Source: Pectobacterium sp. CFBP8739 (lineage in GTDB: Bacteria > Pseudomonadota > Gammaproteobacteria > Enterobacterales > Enterobacteriaceae). Taken from it: a stretch of DNA of 64,000 nucleotides. The notes under the pieces were generated by a model. The model searched no databases. It saw only the letters and a program-made list of their open reading frames with translations, and was not told the origin of the DNA. Every line of letters starts with the position of its first letter. Position 1 is the stretch's first letter. The translations under genes were made by a program, and so were the position numbers. Of this stretch, positions 53,850 through 62,118 are shown piece after piece. Where the stretch lies: positions 414,070 to 478,069 of the forward strand of contig NZ_JACDRR010000005.1 of assembly GCF_013449375.1 (NCBI RefSeq). The letters are read 5' to 3'.

Positions 53850-54332
53850 ATGAAAAAAACATCGCGTTTTCTTCTGGCGCTTGCTGGATTATGGATTTCC
53901 ATTACGACTTATTCGACTGCATCTCCTTCGACTCACGCTGAGGAAGCACGGATACCGGCCATCAAACTGATCAATACCCCCGACAATCACTCGGCCTTCG
54001 TGACAGGCAGCGTGCCCGCGCTGGAAAAAATCACTGCACAAAAATTTTGGCTCAGTAACTCCACGGAAGCCTGGGAGATGAACGTCCACCCAGCCCCACG
54101 TAAGCAATATGTCATCACGCTGAAGGGTACGCTGAAATTTCGGGTCAGCGATGGTTCTACTTTCCTGCTTTCTCCCGGAACGGTTTTGATTGCCGCCGAT
54201 ACGCAGGGGGAAGGACATAGCTGGGAGATGGTTGAAGGCACCGAGTGGGTCAGAATTTATATTCCGATTGTGGATGAGAGCGATTATTTCATCCCCGACG
54301 CATCGAGTGCTGCGGCGGCCAAAGCGCACTGA
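53850..54332 (+). CDS. Exported cupin-domain protein
   Basis: A 160-residue protein with a signal peptide (KKTSRFLLALAGLWISITTYSTAS, cleaved near residue 25) and one small cupin barrel (about 60-145; HPAPRKQYVITLKGTLKFRV and GTVLIAADTQGEGHSW). The periplasmic or secreted location is inferred. Cupins have many roles; no substrate can be assigned. No ribosome site of note (TTTAA before ATG). It is convergent with the small minus-strand gene at 54380. Confidence 0.75.
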   Translation: MKKTSRFLLALAGLWISITTYSTASPSTHAEEARIPAIKLINTPDNHSAFVTGSVPALEKITAQKFWLSNSTEAWEMNVHPAPRKQYVITLKGTLKFRVSDGSTFLLSPGTVLIAADTQGEGHSWEMVEGTEWVRIYIPIVDESDYFIPDASSAAAAKAH

Positions 54333-54379
54333 TTTTCTTTTCCGCATGACATTGGCGGCAGAAATCTGTCGCCAACCTA

Positions 54380-54526
54380 TTAATCCTTATCCGCATCAAA
54401 GGGATCCTCAACATCATCTTTGCTGTCATCGCGTTTGCGAGGAATTTCTCCCCGATCTTTCGGCGCGTCTTTTGCCGGATGATCCTTTTCATCCTTGTGT
54501 TTGGTGTCTGCATTTTTCTCAGTCAT
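54380..54526 (-). CDS. 48-residue highly charged small protein
   Basis: A short frame, MTEKNADTKHKDEKDH onward, ending DDVEDPFDADKD. GGGAGG precedes its ATG by six bases (CGGGAGG-AAAACG-ATG), a near-perfect ribosome site. Over half of the residues are D, E, K or R, with no hydrophobic stretch, so it is probably disordered and cytoplasmic. Function unknown. It lies in the gap between the cupin gene and the cold-shock gene. Confidence 0.7.
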   Translation of the reverse strand: MTEKNADTKHKDEKDHPAKDAPKDRGEIPRKRDDSKDDVEDPFDADKD

Positions 54527-54777
54527 CGTTTTCCTCCCATCGCATCGTATTTTATTAACATTGTGTTCTATTAATTTAGTCGATAATCGCTACAAACGGG
54601 GCATGAATCTTCCGATTCCGTTGTGAAAAAGATATTTTTATATAAGAGAGAACAATTATTTTCGTTATTTATAAAATAGCTAGCGAAGGGGAATATCTGT
54701 AGGTGATACGAAGAAAGATATATTTTCCGATGATTTCTGAAAATAACATCTGCTGAAGATACAGTATAAGGTTTAAA
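54527..54777. other. A+T-rich intergenic stretch
   Basis: It holds the presumed promoter of the small gene at 54380-54526 (a TATACTG element on the minus strand near 54762) and nothing else I can support. A 69-codon minus frame there has a TTG start and no ribosome site. Confidence 0.45.
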
Positions 54778-54812
54778 CAAAAACCCCCAGCTTCGCGCCA
54801 GGGGTTCTTTAT
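54778..54812 (-). terminator. Terminator of the cold-shock gene
   Basis: On the minus strand AACCCC and GGGGGTT pair around TGGCGCGAAGCT and are followed by TTTGTTT. It lies about 95 bases after the csp stop codon. Confidence 0.7.
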
Positions 54813-54907
54813 TACTTCTCTTGACTGCTCCGGCTTAAACCATCATCGCTATCGCAAGAAAAGCATCACGTCAAATTTATAGTGCAGCTCTATTACGGCG
54901 CGACTTA

Positions 54908-55120
54908 TTACAGTGCGACAACGTTGCCAGCTGCTGGGCCTTTCTGGCCATTTTCAATCGTGAACTCAACTTTTTGGCCTTCGTCCAGCGTTTTGAAATC
55001 GTTGCTCTGAATAGCAGAGAAATGTACGAATACATCTTTGCTGCCATTGTCAGGAGTAATGAAGCCAAAACCTTTACCCGCGTCAAACCATTTTACTAAA
55101 CCAGTCATTTTATTAGACAT
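54908..55120 (-). CDS. CspA-family cold-shock protein
   Basis: A 70-residue single-strand nucleic-acid-binding protein with RNP1 KGFGFITP and RNP2 VFVHFSAI. Start [12 protein letters not shown] is shared with the cold-inducible members CspA, CspB, CspG and CspI rather than with CspC or CspE. The open frame runs 17 codons further upstream, but that part is leader. A long A+T-rich 5' region follows on the minus strand (to about 55440), consistent with the long leader of cold-induced csp genes; no exact cold box was found. Confidence 0.95.
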   Translation of the reverse strand: MSNKMTGLVKWFDAGKGFGFITPDNGSKDVFVHFSAIQSNDFKTLDEGQKVEFTIENGQKGPAAGNVVAL

Positions 55121-55441
55121 AGAAATTACCTTAATTTTTATAGCGCCTTCCGGCAAATAGGGCCTGTGCACAGAATTTAATTAGCAACGAGAAGGAGGCT
55201 CAAAAGAAGGGATATCTATGGATAACACTTGGAAATGAGAACTGCTTTACTAAACTGCTTTTTAGGTCTGCGAATCAAACCGACGAGCTATTAACGCATG
55301 TATAAATATCTTTAGCAAGCATTTATTTTTAATTTATCTAAAAAGCCTATCCAAAGCTAAATCTGCCAACCTCTGAAGGAAAGGATAAATCAAGAAAGTT
55401 ACGGGTTAAATGTACTTTTTCATCCATTAACGTTTTAAATC
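55121..55441. other. Leader and upstream region of the cold-shock gene
   Basis: About 320 A+T-rich bases between the csp gene and the SdsR terminator. GAGCC-TCCTTCTCG and GCCGGAAGGCG are the only G+C-rich spots. It should include the csp promoter and leader; on the plus strand it would contain the 3' part of a RyeA-like antisense RNA if one is made. Confidence 0.4.
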
Positions 55442-55544
55442 AAAAAAAAGACTGAACACGATTCCTGTATTCAGTCTAGGGAAATGGCTCTAGGGAGAGC
55501 CGTGCGCTAAAAGTTGGCATTTATACAAGCTGAACTAGCCCTGT
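55442..55544 (-). ncRNA. sdsR: Small RNA SdsR (RyeB)
   Basis: About 103 nucleotides. The stretches AATGCCAACTTTTAGCGCAC, GGCTCTCCCTAGAGCC and CAGGAATCGT match E. coli SdsR closely, and the 3' end AGACTGAA...TTCAGTCT followed by eight T is its terminator. SdsR is a stationary-phase, Hfq/ProQ-binding RNA that represses ompD, tolC, mutS and others, and is antisense to RyeA. It lies next to yebY, as in E. coli. The 5' end is set from the sigma-S promoter. Confidence 0.93.
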
Positions 55545-55547
55545 AGA

Positions 55548-55558
55548 CTTAAGCATAG
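55548..55558 (-). promoter_or_regulatory. Sigma-S extended -10 of sdsR
   Basis: On the minus strand CTATGCTTAAG fits the RpoS extended -10 CTATACTTAA. The predicted start is seven bases after TATGCT. This fits the stationary-phase expression known for SdsR. Confidence 0.8.
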
Positions 55559-55679
55559 CCAACTCCCTCGCGTTTTCCAGCTTTAACCTACTCGCAATCA
55601 TCACAAATGGAACAGATTTCACACTTTATCTTAACCATAAATAAGTAATTATTTAACATCAATAGGTAAATCAATCACT

Positions 55680-56036
55680 TCATGGTTTAGCGTCTGGCTT
55701 ACACAACTGCTCTGCACGTTCGATAAATGGCTGAAGGCTTTTTTTCTGTCCAGGATGCTTAGGATCGTCCAGCCAGATCGCGTCTATCGGCTGCGCACTC
55801 ACCTGCCCAGATTTCATTTGCGCAATGGCAACATCGTTTAGCGGGTATTGCATCAGCGTCCCGGTATGTAAGGCGTACAGCGCATTACCAGGGCGGCAAA
55901 TCAATTGAACTTCTTCACGTGTGAAAGCCCAACGATCGCCGTATTCCAGCCGGCTGATATTTGCCAGCTTGGCAGCAGCAAACGCATTCACAGAAAGTGA
56001 GGTAAGCACGATAGATAGCAAAAATTTCTTCATCAT
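55680..56036 (-). CDS. yebY: YebY family exported protein
   Basis: A 118-residue DUF2511 protein with a signal peptide ([18 protein letters not shown]). The stretches [19 protein letters not shown] and [11 protein letters not shown] are those of E. coli YebY; two Cys residues could form a disulphide. Function unknown, though in E. coli it neighbours copper genes yebZ/copD and yobA/copC. Those two genes are missing here. Confidence 0.93.
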   Translation of the reverse strand: MMKKFLLSIVLTSLSVNAFAAAKLANISRLEYGDRWAFTREEVQLICRPGNALYALHTGTLMQYPLNDVAIAQMKSGQVSAQPIDAIWLDDPKHPGQKKSLQPFIERAEQLCKPDAKP

Positions 56037-56252
56037 GGTATTCCCGACATGGCGTATTCAGACAATGATGTGTGTGAGTTTTGCAGCCTTATCTGAATCA
56101 GAGAAAGACAGCCTCAAACCTTATAAAACAGAATGTTGTATATCACTACTGAGGCGATCATAGCGACAGAGGGAGATGAAGTCGAGCGCGACGTCAGGAA
56201 TCGCATTAATGGTCTGATACCGGCAGAAAGGTCATTCAGGAGGAGGAAATGG

Positions 56253-56276
56253 CGGGATAAAGAGAACAGTATCCCG
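56253..56276 (-). other. Hairpin after ftnA
   Basis: CGGGATA and TATCCCG pair around a 10-base loop, 44 bases beyond the ftnA stop codon. There is no T-run, so it is a weak terminator at best. Confidence 0.45.
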
Positions 56277-56319
56277 CATCATTCAAATCATCATTGGCCG
56301 ACAGAAGCGCCGCTTGTCA

Positions 56320-56826
56320 TTAGGCTGACGGTGCCGCCGTAGACATTTTTTTCAGGTCCTGATCGATGAAGAACAGGCCGCCTTCGCTGGCTTTGACCAG
56401 AGCCAGTTTGTCCAGAATGGAACGGAACAGCTTCTCTTCTTCGTGCTGTTCAGCAACGTACCATTGCAGGAAGTTAAACGTGGAGTAATCCTGCAACGCC
56501 ATCGCGGCATGTGCCAGCTCATTAATTTTTGCTGTAATCAGTTGTTCGTGTTCATAGGTCTGCTTGAAAACATCAGCCAGTGAATCGAAATCAATTGGCG
56601 GTGCGGCAATCGCGCCTAATACAGGCAGGCTTCCCGTGTCGTCCAGGTAGTCAAACAGGCGCTGCATATGCTGCATCTCTTCCTGAGAATGTATTTTCAG
56701 GAAACTGGATGCGCCTTCAAAGCCTTTGTCACCGCACCATGCGCTCATCTGCAGATACAAATTCGCGGAATAAAATTCCAGATTAAGTTGCTCATTCAGC
56801 TTCTGAATCATTTCTTTTTTTAACAT
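56320..56826 (-). CDS. ftnA: Bacterial non-haem ferritin
   Basis: A 168-residue subunit of the 24-mer iron store. The ferroxidase residues are in [13 protein letters not shown] (Glu17), [12 protein letters not shown] (Glu50, His53) and [12 protein letters not shown] (Glu126-130 region). No haem-binding Met as in bacterioferritin. It is monocistronic. A+T-rich DNA with Fur-box-like sequences lies upstream. Confidence 0.96.
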   Translation of the reverse strand: MLKKEMIQKLNEQLNLEFYSANLYLQMSAWCGDKGFEGASSFLKIHSQEEMQHMQRLFDYLDDTGSLPVLGAIAAPPIDFDSLADVFKQTYEHEQLITAKINELAHAAMALQDYSTFNFLQWYVAEQHEEEKLFRSILDKLALVKASEGGLFFIDQDLKKMSTAAPSA

Positions 56827-57197
56827 GCTAACTCCCTATTTTCCCGGCAGGTGAAATTATTCAGGGCATTATGCCTGAAAAATAAAATAAAGAACACTTT
56901 ATTAACATTGCGACAGGATTAATAAAAACAAGCAACGAAAACAAAGTGTTACACTGGTTGTTATTGATATTTATTATCACTTAAATCTTATTGAGATATA
57001 TTACTGCGAATCATTTTTATTATCAAAAATAACAACAAGGGTTTATATCAATCATGAAAAGTCTATATTAAAAATGATTCCCATTTCGCAATCAGAATAA
57101 TAAACATCCACATAACAAGGTGAACACTTGCCATTTTTCTGTTGCTACTTTACCGTGGCGCACATGAGTCTGTGATCAATCGGCAGGAGAAAATGGT
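56827..57197. other. Divergent region ftnA / holE with Fur-box-like sites
   Basis: GAATCATTTTTATTATC (57008-57024) and AAAATGATTCCCATTTC (about 57070-57086) resemble the Fur box GATAATGATAATCATTATC in part. They lie between ftnA and holE and could set iron control of ftnA or of a lost gene. No coding frame is supported. Confidence 0.4.
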
Positions 57198-57428
57198 ATG
57201 GGATACAATCTGGCAGAATTGTCCAAAGAGGATATGGATAAAGTTAACGTGGATTTGGCAGCATCAGGCGTTGCCTTCAAAGAGCGTTACAATATGCCGG
57301 TCATTCCAGAGGCTGTTGAGAGAGAGCAGCCCGATCACCTGCGTAACTACTTTCGCGAACGCGTGATGTTTTATCGCCAACGTTCACTCCAGTTCTCACG
57401 TTTGCCCTACGAGCCGAAGTCTAAGTAG
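57198..57428 (+). CDS. holE: DNA polymerase III subunit theta
   Basis: A 76-residue protein that binds the proofreading subunit epsilon of DNA polymerase III. The stretch [20 protein letters not shown] and then [17 protein letters not shown] are the theta signature; the ending [10 protein letters not shown] agrees with E. coli. GGCAGGAG precedes the ATG. It stands alone. Confidence 0.97.
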   Translation: MGYNLAELSKEDMDKVNVDLAASGVAFKERYNMPVIPEAVEREQPDHLRNYFRERVMFYRQRSLQFSRLPYEPKSK

Positions 57429-57548
57429 GCTTATCCTCTCATTCCAACCTACGACGACCTTGCCGTGGAAAATATCCCTTTCCGCAGGTTACATTCTTAC
57501 ACAGCAAAAACCATTTTCTACTTGCATCTCGGCCCGCACAGGAGGTTA

Positions 57549-57593
57549 ATGGAGTGGCAACCTAACCTTTTATCTAAACGAGGCAAGATATGA
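57549..57593 (+). CDS. Possible 14-residue leader peptide
   Basis: MEWQPNLLSKRGKI follows a perfect AGGAGG (three bases before the ATG) and ends in ATATGA, so that its stop overlaps the ATG of the next small gene. This is the arrangement of a translationally coupled leader. It could also be chance. Confidence 0.4.
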   Translation: MEWQPNLLSKRGKI

Positions 57594-57700
57594 GTAAAGG
57601 ACTGGATAGCAAAAAGAACAGTAAGAAGAAACCGCTGAAAACGGCCGCCGAAAAGCGGGCTGACAAAAGAGCGAAGAAAACGCAGGCTGATATTACCTAG
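57590..57700 (+). CDS. 36-residue lysine-rich small protein
   Basis: MSKGLDSKKNSKKKPLKTAA is followed by EKRADKRAKKTQADIT. About 40 percent of residues are K or R and there is no hydrophobic part, suggesting a nucleic-acid- or ribosome-binding peptide. GAGG lies six bases upstream of the ATG, and the upstream leader overlaps it. I do not recognise a named family. A hairpin follows at 57750. Confidence 0.65.
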   Translation: MSKGLDSKKNSKKKPLKTAAEKRADKRAKKTQADIT

Positions 57701-57749
57701 GTGTTGATAACCTCAGTTTTGGTCACCGAAGTGATGCGCCGAGCCAATC

Positions 57750-57775
57750 GGGTAAACCCGAAAATGGGTTTACCC
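57750..57775. terminator. Hairpin between the small basic gene and ptrB
   Basis: GGGTAAACCC-GAAAAT-GGGTTTACCC is a perfect 10-bp stem between convergent genes. No T-run on either side. Confidence 0.6.
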
Positions 57776-57795
57776 TCATAGCTATGTTTTATCCC

Positions 57796-59847
57796 TTATC
57801 CGCGATCGTCCTCAGGCATTTCAAGCACCATCAGCAGAAAAGCATATTCCAACGCAATATCATCATAGCGTTTAAAACGACCGGATTTTCCGCCGTGCCC
57901 GGCATCCATGTCGGTGTATAGCAACACCAGACGATCATCCGTTTTGACTTCCCGCAATTTCGCCACCCACTTAGCAGGCTCCCAATACTGCACCTGAGAA
58001 TCGTGCAGCCCGGTCGTCACCAGCAAATGTGGGTAACGCTGCGCGACAACACCGTCATAGGGGCTGTATTGTTTGATGTAGTCATAGTAGGTTTTCTCAT
58101 TCGGATCGCCCCACTCGTCATACTCACCAGTCGTCAGCGGGATAGACTCATCCAGCATCGTCGTCAGCACATCAACGAAGGGAACCTGAGCGACAACGCC
58201 TTTAAACAGTTCGGGCGCCATATTCACCACCGCGCCCATCAATAATCCTCCCGCACTACCGCCCATTGCGAACATGTTTTTCCTGTCGCCATAGCCTTTT
58301 GCTATCAATGCCTGCGACACATCGATGAAGTCCGTGAAGGAGTGCATTTTATTGAGTAATCGGCCATCGTCGTACCACTGTTGCCCCAGTTCGCCGCCGC
58401 CGCGAATGTGCGTTAAGGCGAAAATGAACCCTCGGTCCAACAGGCTCAAGCGACTCACGCTGAAATCCGGATCCAGACTATGGCTATAAGCGCCGTAGCC
58501 GTAGACCAGTATCGGGTTCTTACCTGGGCTGAAATGATCGCGATGATAAACAAGAGAAACGGGAACTTCGACGCCATCCCGAACGGTAATCCACACGCGT
58601 TCGCTTCGATAATTATCCGAAGAGAAGTCTTTCACCTCGGCTTGTTTAAGTAATTGCTGTTCGCCCGTATCCAGATTCAATTCATACTGCGTGCTGGGGG
58701 TTGTCATTGACGAATAGCCATACCGCATCAATGCCGTTTCTGGCGTAGGGTTGTAAGACAACCACGTCACATAGCTCGCGTCATTGAAGGTGATCGCTTT
58801 TTCTTCCTGCGTATGCCAGTGAATCTGGCGCAGGCTAGTCAATCCGCGATCTCTTTCTTCGACCACCAGCCAGTCGCGGAACAGCTCAAATCCTTCCAGC
58901 ACACGATTTTCACGTGGTGCAATCAGCGTTTCCAGCGTTTGTTCATCAGGTTTGTCTGATCGGTAGAGGCCAAAGTTTTTTCCTTCCCGATTAGAACGCA
59001 GATAAAACTTGCCCTGATAGTGATCGATGCCGTATTCATGATCTTTCCGGCGTGGAATGCAGACCTGCGGCACAGCATCCGAGCGTGTCGCGTCGAGCAA
59101 TAACACCTCCGTCGTTGTGGTGCTGCTGAGATAAATAGAGATGTAGTGCTCTGATGTCGTTTTACTCAGGCTGACATAATAGGTGTCGTCTTTCTCTTCA
59201 TATACAAGTTCATCCTGTGCAGGATCGCTCCCCAGCCGATGACGATAGACTTGATACGGCAGTAGCGTTTGCTCGTGTTTACGAACGTAATACAGAACCG
59301 TCGAATCCGCCGACCATTCCGCTCCCGCCGTGACATTTTCGATCACATCCGGTAGCCACTCGCCGCTGTTCAGATCGCGAAAACGAAGCGTGTACTGCCG
59401 ACGGGATAGAAAATCTTCCGAGAGTGCCAGCAATCTATTGTCGGGGCTAACTTCAAGCGCGCCAAGGCTATAAAACTCATGCCCTTCTGCACGTTGGTTC
59501 CCGTCCAGTAGTGTGTCCCACGCGTCCGTTTCTTGCTCAGGCTGGCGCAGATAGATGGCGTACTCTTTGCCCGGCTCATAACGACTTTGATAACGATAAC
59601 CCTTTCTGACATACGGCACAGACATATCCGTTGACGGGATACGCTTAACCATTTCGTCATACAACGACCGTTTACGCGCCTCATAGGGAGCCATAACAGC
59701 ATCGCTATAGGCATTTTCCTGCTCCAGATAGGCCAGCACCTGCGGATCGGCGCGCTGGTCATCACGCAGCCAGTAATAATTGTCGATACGCGTATCGCCA
59801 TGCATGCTCATCACATGAGGGCGTTTTTCAGCTTGCGGTGTTTTCAT
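57796..59847 (-). CDS. ptrB: Oligopeptidase B
   Basis: A 683-residue S9 serine peptidase that cleaves short peptides after Lys or Arg. The N-terminal part is a beta-propeller gate; the catalytic domain holds Ser in [11 protein letters not shown] (about 530), the Asp in the TGLHDSQV region (about 615) and His in DAGHGGKSG (about 650). The frame opens 25 codons earlier, but [18 protein letters not shown] is the conserved start. Divergent from purT. Confidence 0.96.
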   Translation of the reverse strand: MKTPQAEKRPHVMSMHGDTRIDNYYWLRDDQRADPQVLAYLEQENAYSDAVMAPYEARKRSLYDEMVKRIPSTDMSVPYVRKGYRYQSRYEPGKEYAIYLRQPEQETDAWDTLLDGNQRAEGHEFYSLGALEVSPDNRLLALSEDFLSRRQYTLRFRDLNSGEWLPDVIENVTAGAEWSADSTVLYYVRKHEQTLLPYQVYRHRLGSDPAQDELVYEEKDDTYYVSLSKTTSEHYISIYLSSTTTTEVLLLDATRSDAVPQVCIPRRKDHEYGIDHYQGKFYLRSNREGKNFGLYRSDKPDEQTLETLIAPRENRVLEGFELFRDWLVVEERDRGLTSLRQIHWHTQEEKAITFNDASYVTWLSYNPTPETALMRYGYSSMTTPSTQYELNLDTGEQQLLKQAEVKDFSSDNYRSERVWITVRDGVEVPVSLVYHRDHFSPGKNPILVYGYGAYSHSLDPDFSVSRLSLLDRGFIFALTHIRGGGELGQQWYDDGRLLNKMHSFTDFIDVSQALIAKGYGDRKNMFAMGGSAGGLLMGAVVNMAPELFKGVVAQVPFVDVLTTMLDESIPLTTGEYDEWGDPNEKTYYDYIKQYSPYDGVVAQRYPHLLVTTGLHDSQVQYWEPAKWVAKLREVKTDDRLVLLYTDMDAGHGGKSGRFKRYDDIALEYAFLLMVLEMPEDDRG

Positions 59848-59940
59848 CGCGTCGGATCTCGTTGTCTTAACATAAAACGTTAACTCTACAAGAAGAGTGG
59901 CACGATTGATCGGCAATGCCAAGGCACGCCCTTATCACTT

Positions 59941-59958
59941 GGTGCGCTTTTGCGCACC
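59941..59958. repeat. Perfect hairpin upstream of ptrB
   Basis: GGTGCGC-TTTT-GCGCACC forms a 7-bp stem with a four-base loop between the divergent ptrB and purT promoters. Role unknown. Confidence 0.5.
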
Positions 59959-59987
59959 GCATTCCAATCATGCCCTCTTTAATGCGC

Positions 59988-60010
59988 ACGCAAACGTTTT
60001 CGTTTATACT
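59988..60010 (+). promoter_or_regulatory. purT promoter with PurR box
   Basis: ACGCAAACGTTTTCGT (59988-60003) is an essentially perfect PurR operator, followed at once by TATACT (60005-60010) as -10. Purine-bound PurR would block this promoter. Confidence 0.9.
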
Positions 60011-60046
60011 GCGGCTATTTTTCACAACCCGATCAGGTATAAGGTT

Positions 60047-61225
60047 ATGTTAACGATTGGAACCGCCCTGCGTGCGGATGCCACACGAGTGATGCTGCTT
60101 GGCTCCGGTGAATTAGGCAAAGAAGTGGCGATTGAGTGTCAGCGCCTGGGAATCGAAGTGATTGCGGTCGATCGCTATGCCGATGCCCCCGCCATGCAGA
60201 TTGCGCATCGCAGCCACGTCATCAATATGTTGGATGGCGATGCATTGAAAGCGCTGGTTGAAGCCGAACGTCCTGATTATATCGTGCCGGAAATTGAGGC
60301 TATCGCCACCGACATGCTGGTCACGTTGGAAAAGCAGGGTCACCATGTTGTTCCCTGCGCCGAAGCCACACGCCTGACGATGAACCGTGAAGGTATCCGC
60401 CGTCTGGCAGCCGAAACGCTCGGCGTTCCTACCTCCACCTACCGTTTTGCCGATAGCGAAGAGAGTTTTCGTCAGGCCGTAGATGCGATTGGTTATCCCT
60501 GCATTGTGAAACCGGTCATGAGTTCATCCGGCAAAGGGCAAAGCCTGATTCGCTCTGCGGAACAATTAGCGCAAGCGTGGAACTACGCCCAACAGGGCGG
60601 ACGCGCAGGCGGTGGGCGTGTCATCGTGGAAGGGTTGGTGAATTTTGATTTTGAGATCACGCTGCTAACCATCCATGCCGTTGACGGTATTCATTTCTGT
60701 GCGCCTATCGGGCATCGTCAGGAAGATGGCGATTATCGTGAATCCTGGCAGCCACAGCAGATGAGTGCACTGGCGCAAGAGCGCGCGCAAAAGATGGCCA
60801 GCGATGTTGTGAAAGCGCTCGGTGGCTATGGTCTCTTTGGTGTTGAACTGTTCGTCTGTGGCGATGAGGTCATCTTCAGCGAAGTGTCCCCTCGTCCGCA
60901 CGATACTGGCATGGTAACGATGATTTCTCAGGATCTCTCCGAGTTTGCCTTGCACGTTCGCGCGTTTCTAGGGTTACCCATTGGCGCAGTTCGTCAATAT
61001 GGCGCATCGGCTTCCGCTGTGATTTTACCGGAACTCGATAGCAATAATGTGCGCTATCAGGGGCTGGAAAGTGCACTACTCCCTCATACGCAAATTCGCC
61101 TGTTTGGTAAGCCGGATATCAGCGGTAAACGTCGCATGGGCGTCGCATTAGCCAGCGCAGAAACCACGGACGATGCGGTGGCAATCGCCAAGCGCGTCGC
61201 GGCAGGTGTAAAAGTCAGCGGCTGA
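60047..61225 (+). CDS. purT: Formate-dependent phosphoribosylglycinamide formyltransferase
   Basis: A 392-residue ATP-grasp enzyme that makes formyl-GAR from GAR, formate and ATP, the folate-independent alternative to PurN in purine synthesis. [15 protein letters not shown] is the N-terminal substrate domain; [13 protein letters not shown] and [13 protein letters not shown] are ATP-grasp and metal-binding motifs. The open frame starts 50 codons earlier, over the PurR box and promoter, so 60047 is clearly the true start. Confidence 0.97.
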   Translation: MLTIGTALRADATRVMLLGSGELGKEVAIECQRLGIEVIAVDRYADAPAMQIAHRSHVINMLDGDALKALVEAERPDYIVPEIEAIATDMLVTLEKQGHHVVPCAEATRLTMNREGIRRLAAETLGVPTSTYRFADSEESFRQAVDAIGYPCIVKPVMSSSGKGQSLIRSAEQLAQAWNYAQQGGRAGGGRVIVEGLVNFDFEITLLTIHAVDGIHFCAPIGHRQEDGDYRESWQPQQMSALAQERAQKMASDVVKALGGYGLFGVELFVCGDEVIFSEVSPRPHDTGMVTMISQDLSEFALHVRAFLGLPIGAVRQYGASASAVILPELDSNNVRYQGLESALLPHTQIRLFGKPDISGKRRMGVALASAETTDDAVAIAKRVAAGVKVSG

Positions 61226-61257
61226 TAGACTGCTGCCAACTGGGTAAGACATGAGAT

Positions 61258-61288
61258 AAAAAAAGGCCACTCACTACGAGTGGCCTTC
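61258..61288. terminator. Terminator between purT and eda
   Basis: AAGGCCACTC-ACTAC-GAGTGGCCTT is a 10-bp stem. On the minus strand TTTTTTTAT follows (eda); on the plus strand the T-run is poor. Confidence 0.85.
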
Positions 61289-61309
61289 GTCATTCAGTCA
61301 CGAGCAAAC

Positions 61310-61951
61310 TTAGGCTTTTGCACCTGCAACGGCTTCACACGCCAGTTCGGTAATACGCGCGTAATCACCGCTTTCCAGCGCATCGTTCGGCACCAGCCAT
61401 GAACCACCGACGCACAGCACGCTTTTCAGCGCCAGATAATCGCGGTAGTTATTTGGCGTAATGCCACCGGTTGGACAGAAACGGATCTGAGCAAACGGAC
61501 CCGCGATCGCCTGGAGCGCTTTCACGCCACCGTTAGCTTCCGCTGGGAAGAATTTGAACTCACGCAGGCCGTAATCCATACCCAGCATCAGTTCAGACAC
61601 CGTGCTGATACCCGGAATCAACGGGATGTTGCCTTCAATCGCGGCTTTCAGCAACGGCTCAGTCAAGCCGGGGCTGATGGCGAACTGGGCACCTGCATCC
61701 ACAACGGCGGCCAACTGCTCAGGGTTTGTCACCGTACCAGCACCCACGATGGCTTCCGGTACTTCTTGCGCAATCGCGCGGATCGCGTCGATGGCACAGT
61801 CGGTACGCAATGTCAGTTCCAGAACGCGAACGCCGCCCGCGACTAACGCTTTTGCCATCGGCACTGCGTGTTCGAGTTTGTTGACTACAATAACAGGAAC
61901 AACAGGACCTGTTGTCAAAATCTGTTCCGCGCTCGTTTTCCAGTTTTTCAT
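61310..61951 (-). CDS. eda: KHG/KDPG aldolase
   Basis: A 213-residue class I aldolase trimer that splits 2-keto-3-deoxy-6-phosphogluconate into pyruvate and glyceraldehyde-3-phosphate. The Schiff-base Lys is in [13 protein letters not shown] (about 133) and the Glu/Arg pair in VLELTLRT. In a pectin degrader this is the last step of galacturonate breakdown. It follows zwf directly with a 167-base gap; the edd gene normally between them is absent. Start 61951 gives the E. coli length. Confidence 0.97.
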   Translation of the reverse strand: MKNWKTSAEQILTTGPVVPVIVVNKLEHAVPMAKALVAGGVRVLELTLRTDCAIDAIRAIAQEVPEAIVGAGTVTNPEQLAAVVDAGAQFAISPGLTEPLLKAAIEGNIPLIPGISTVSELMLGMDYGLREFKFFPAEANGGVKALQAIAGPFAQIRFCPTGGITPNNYRDYLALKSVLCVGGSWLVPNDALESGDYARITELACEAVAGAKA

Positions 61952-62118
61952 CAAAAGTTATCTCCAGTCATGCCCGAAGGGCATCATTAATTATATAGCG
62001 CGCCCCTGCCACAGGGATCTGCGTCGCCGCAGATGTCCGACCGCACCGTTAGCCATACATTAAACTGTGGGATACTGAACGTTATCCGCATCCCAATTAC
62101 TGACTTATTATCAAAGAA

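Noticed and set aside
54571..54780. 69-codon minus-strand frame in A+T-rich DNA
   Set aside because: TTG start, no ribosome site, directly after a terminator, and composition typical of random A+T-rich sequence.
59897..60046. Upstream extension of purT by 50 codons
   Set aside because: The extension covers the PurR box and -10 element, and the conserved PurT start is at 60047.
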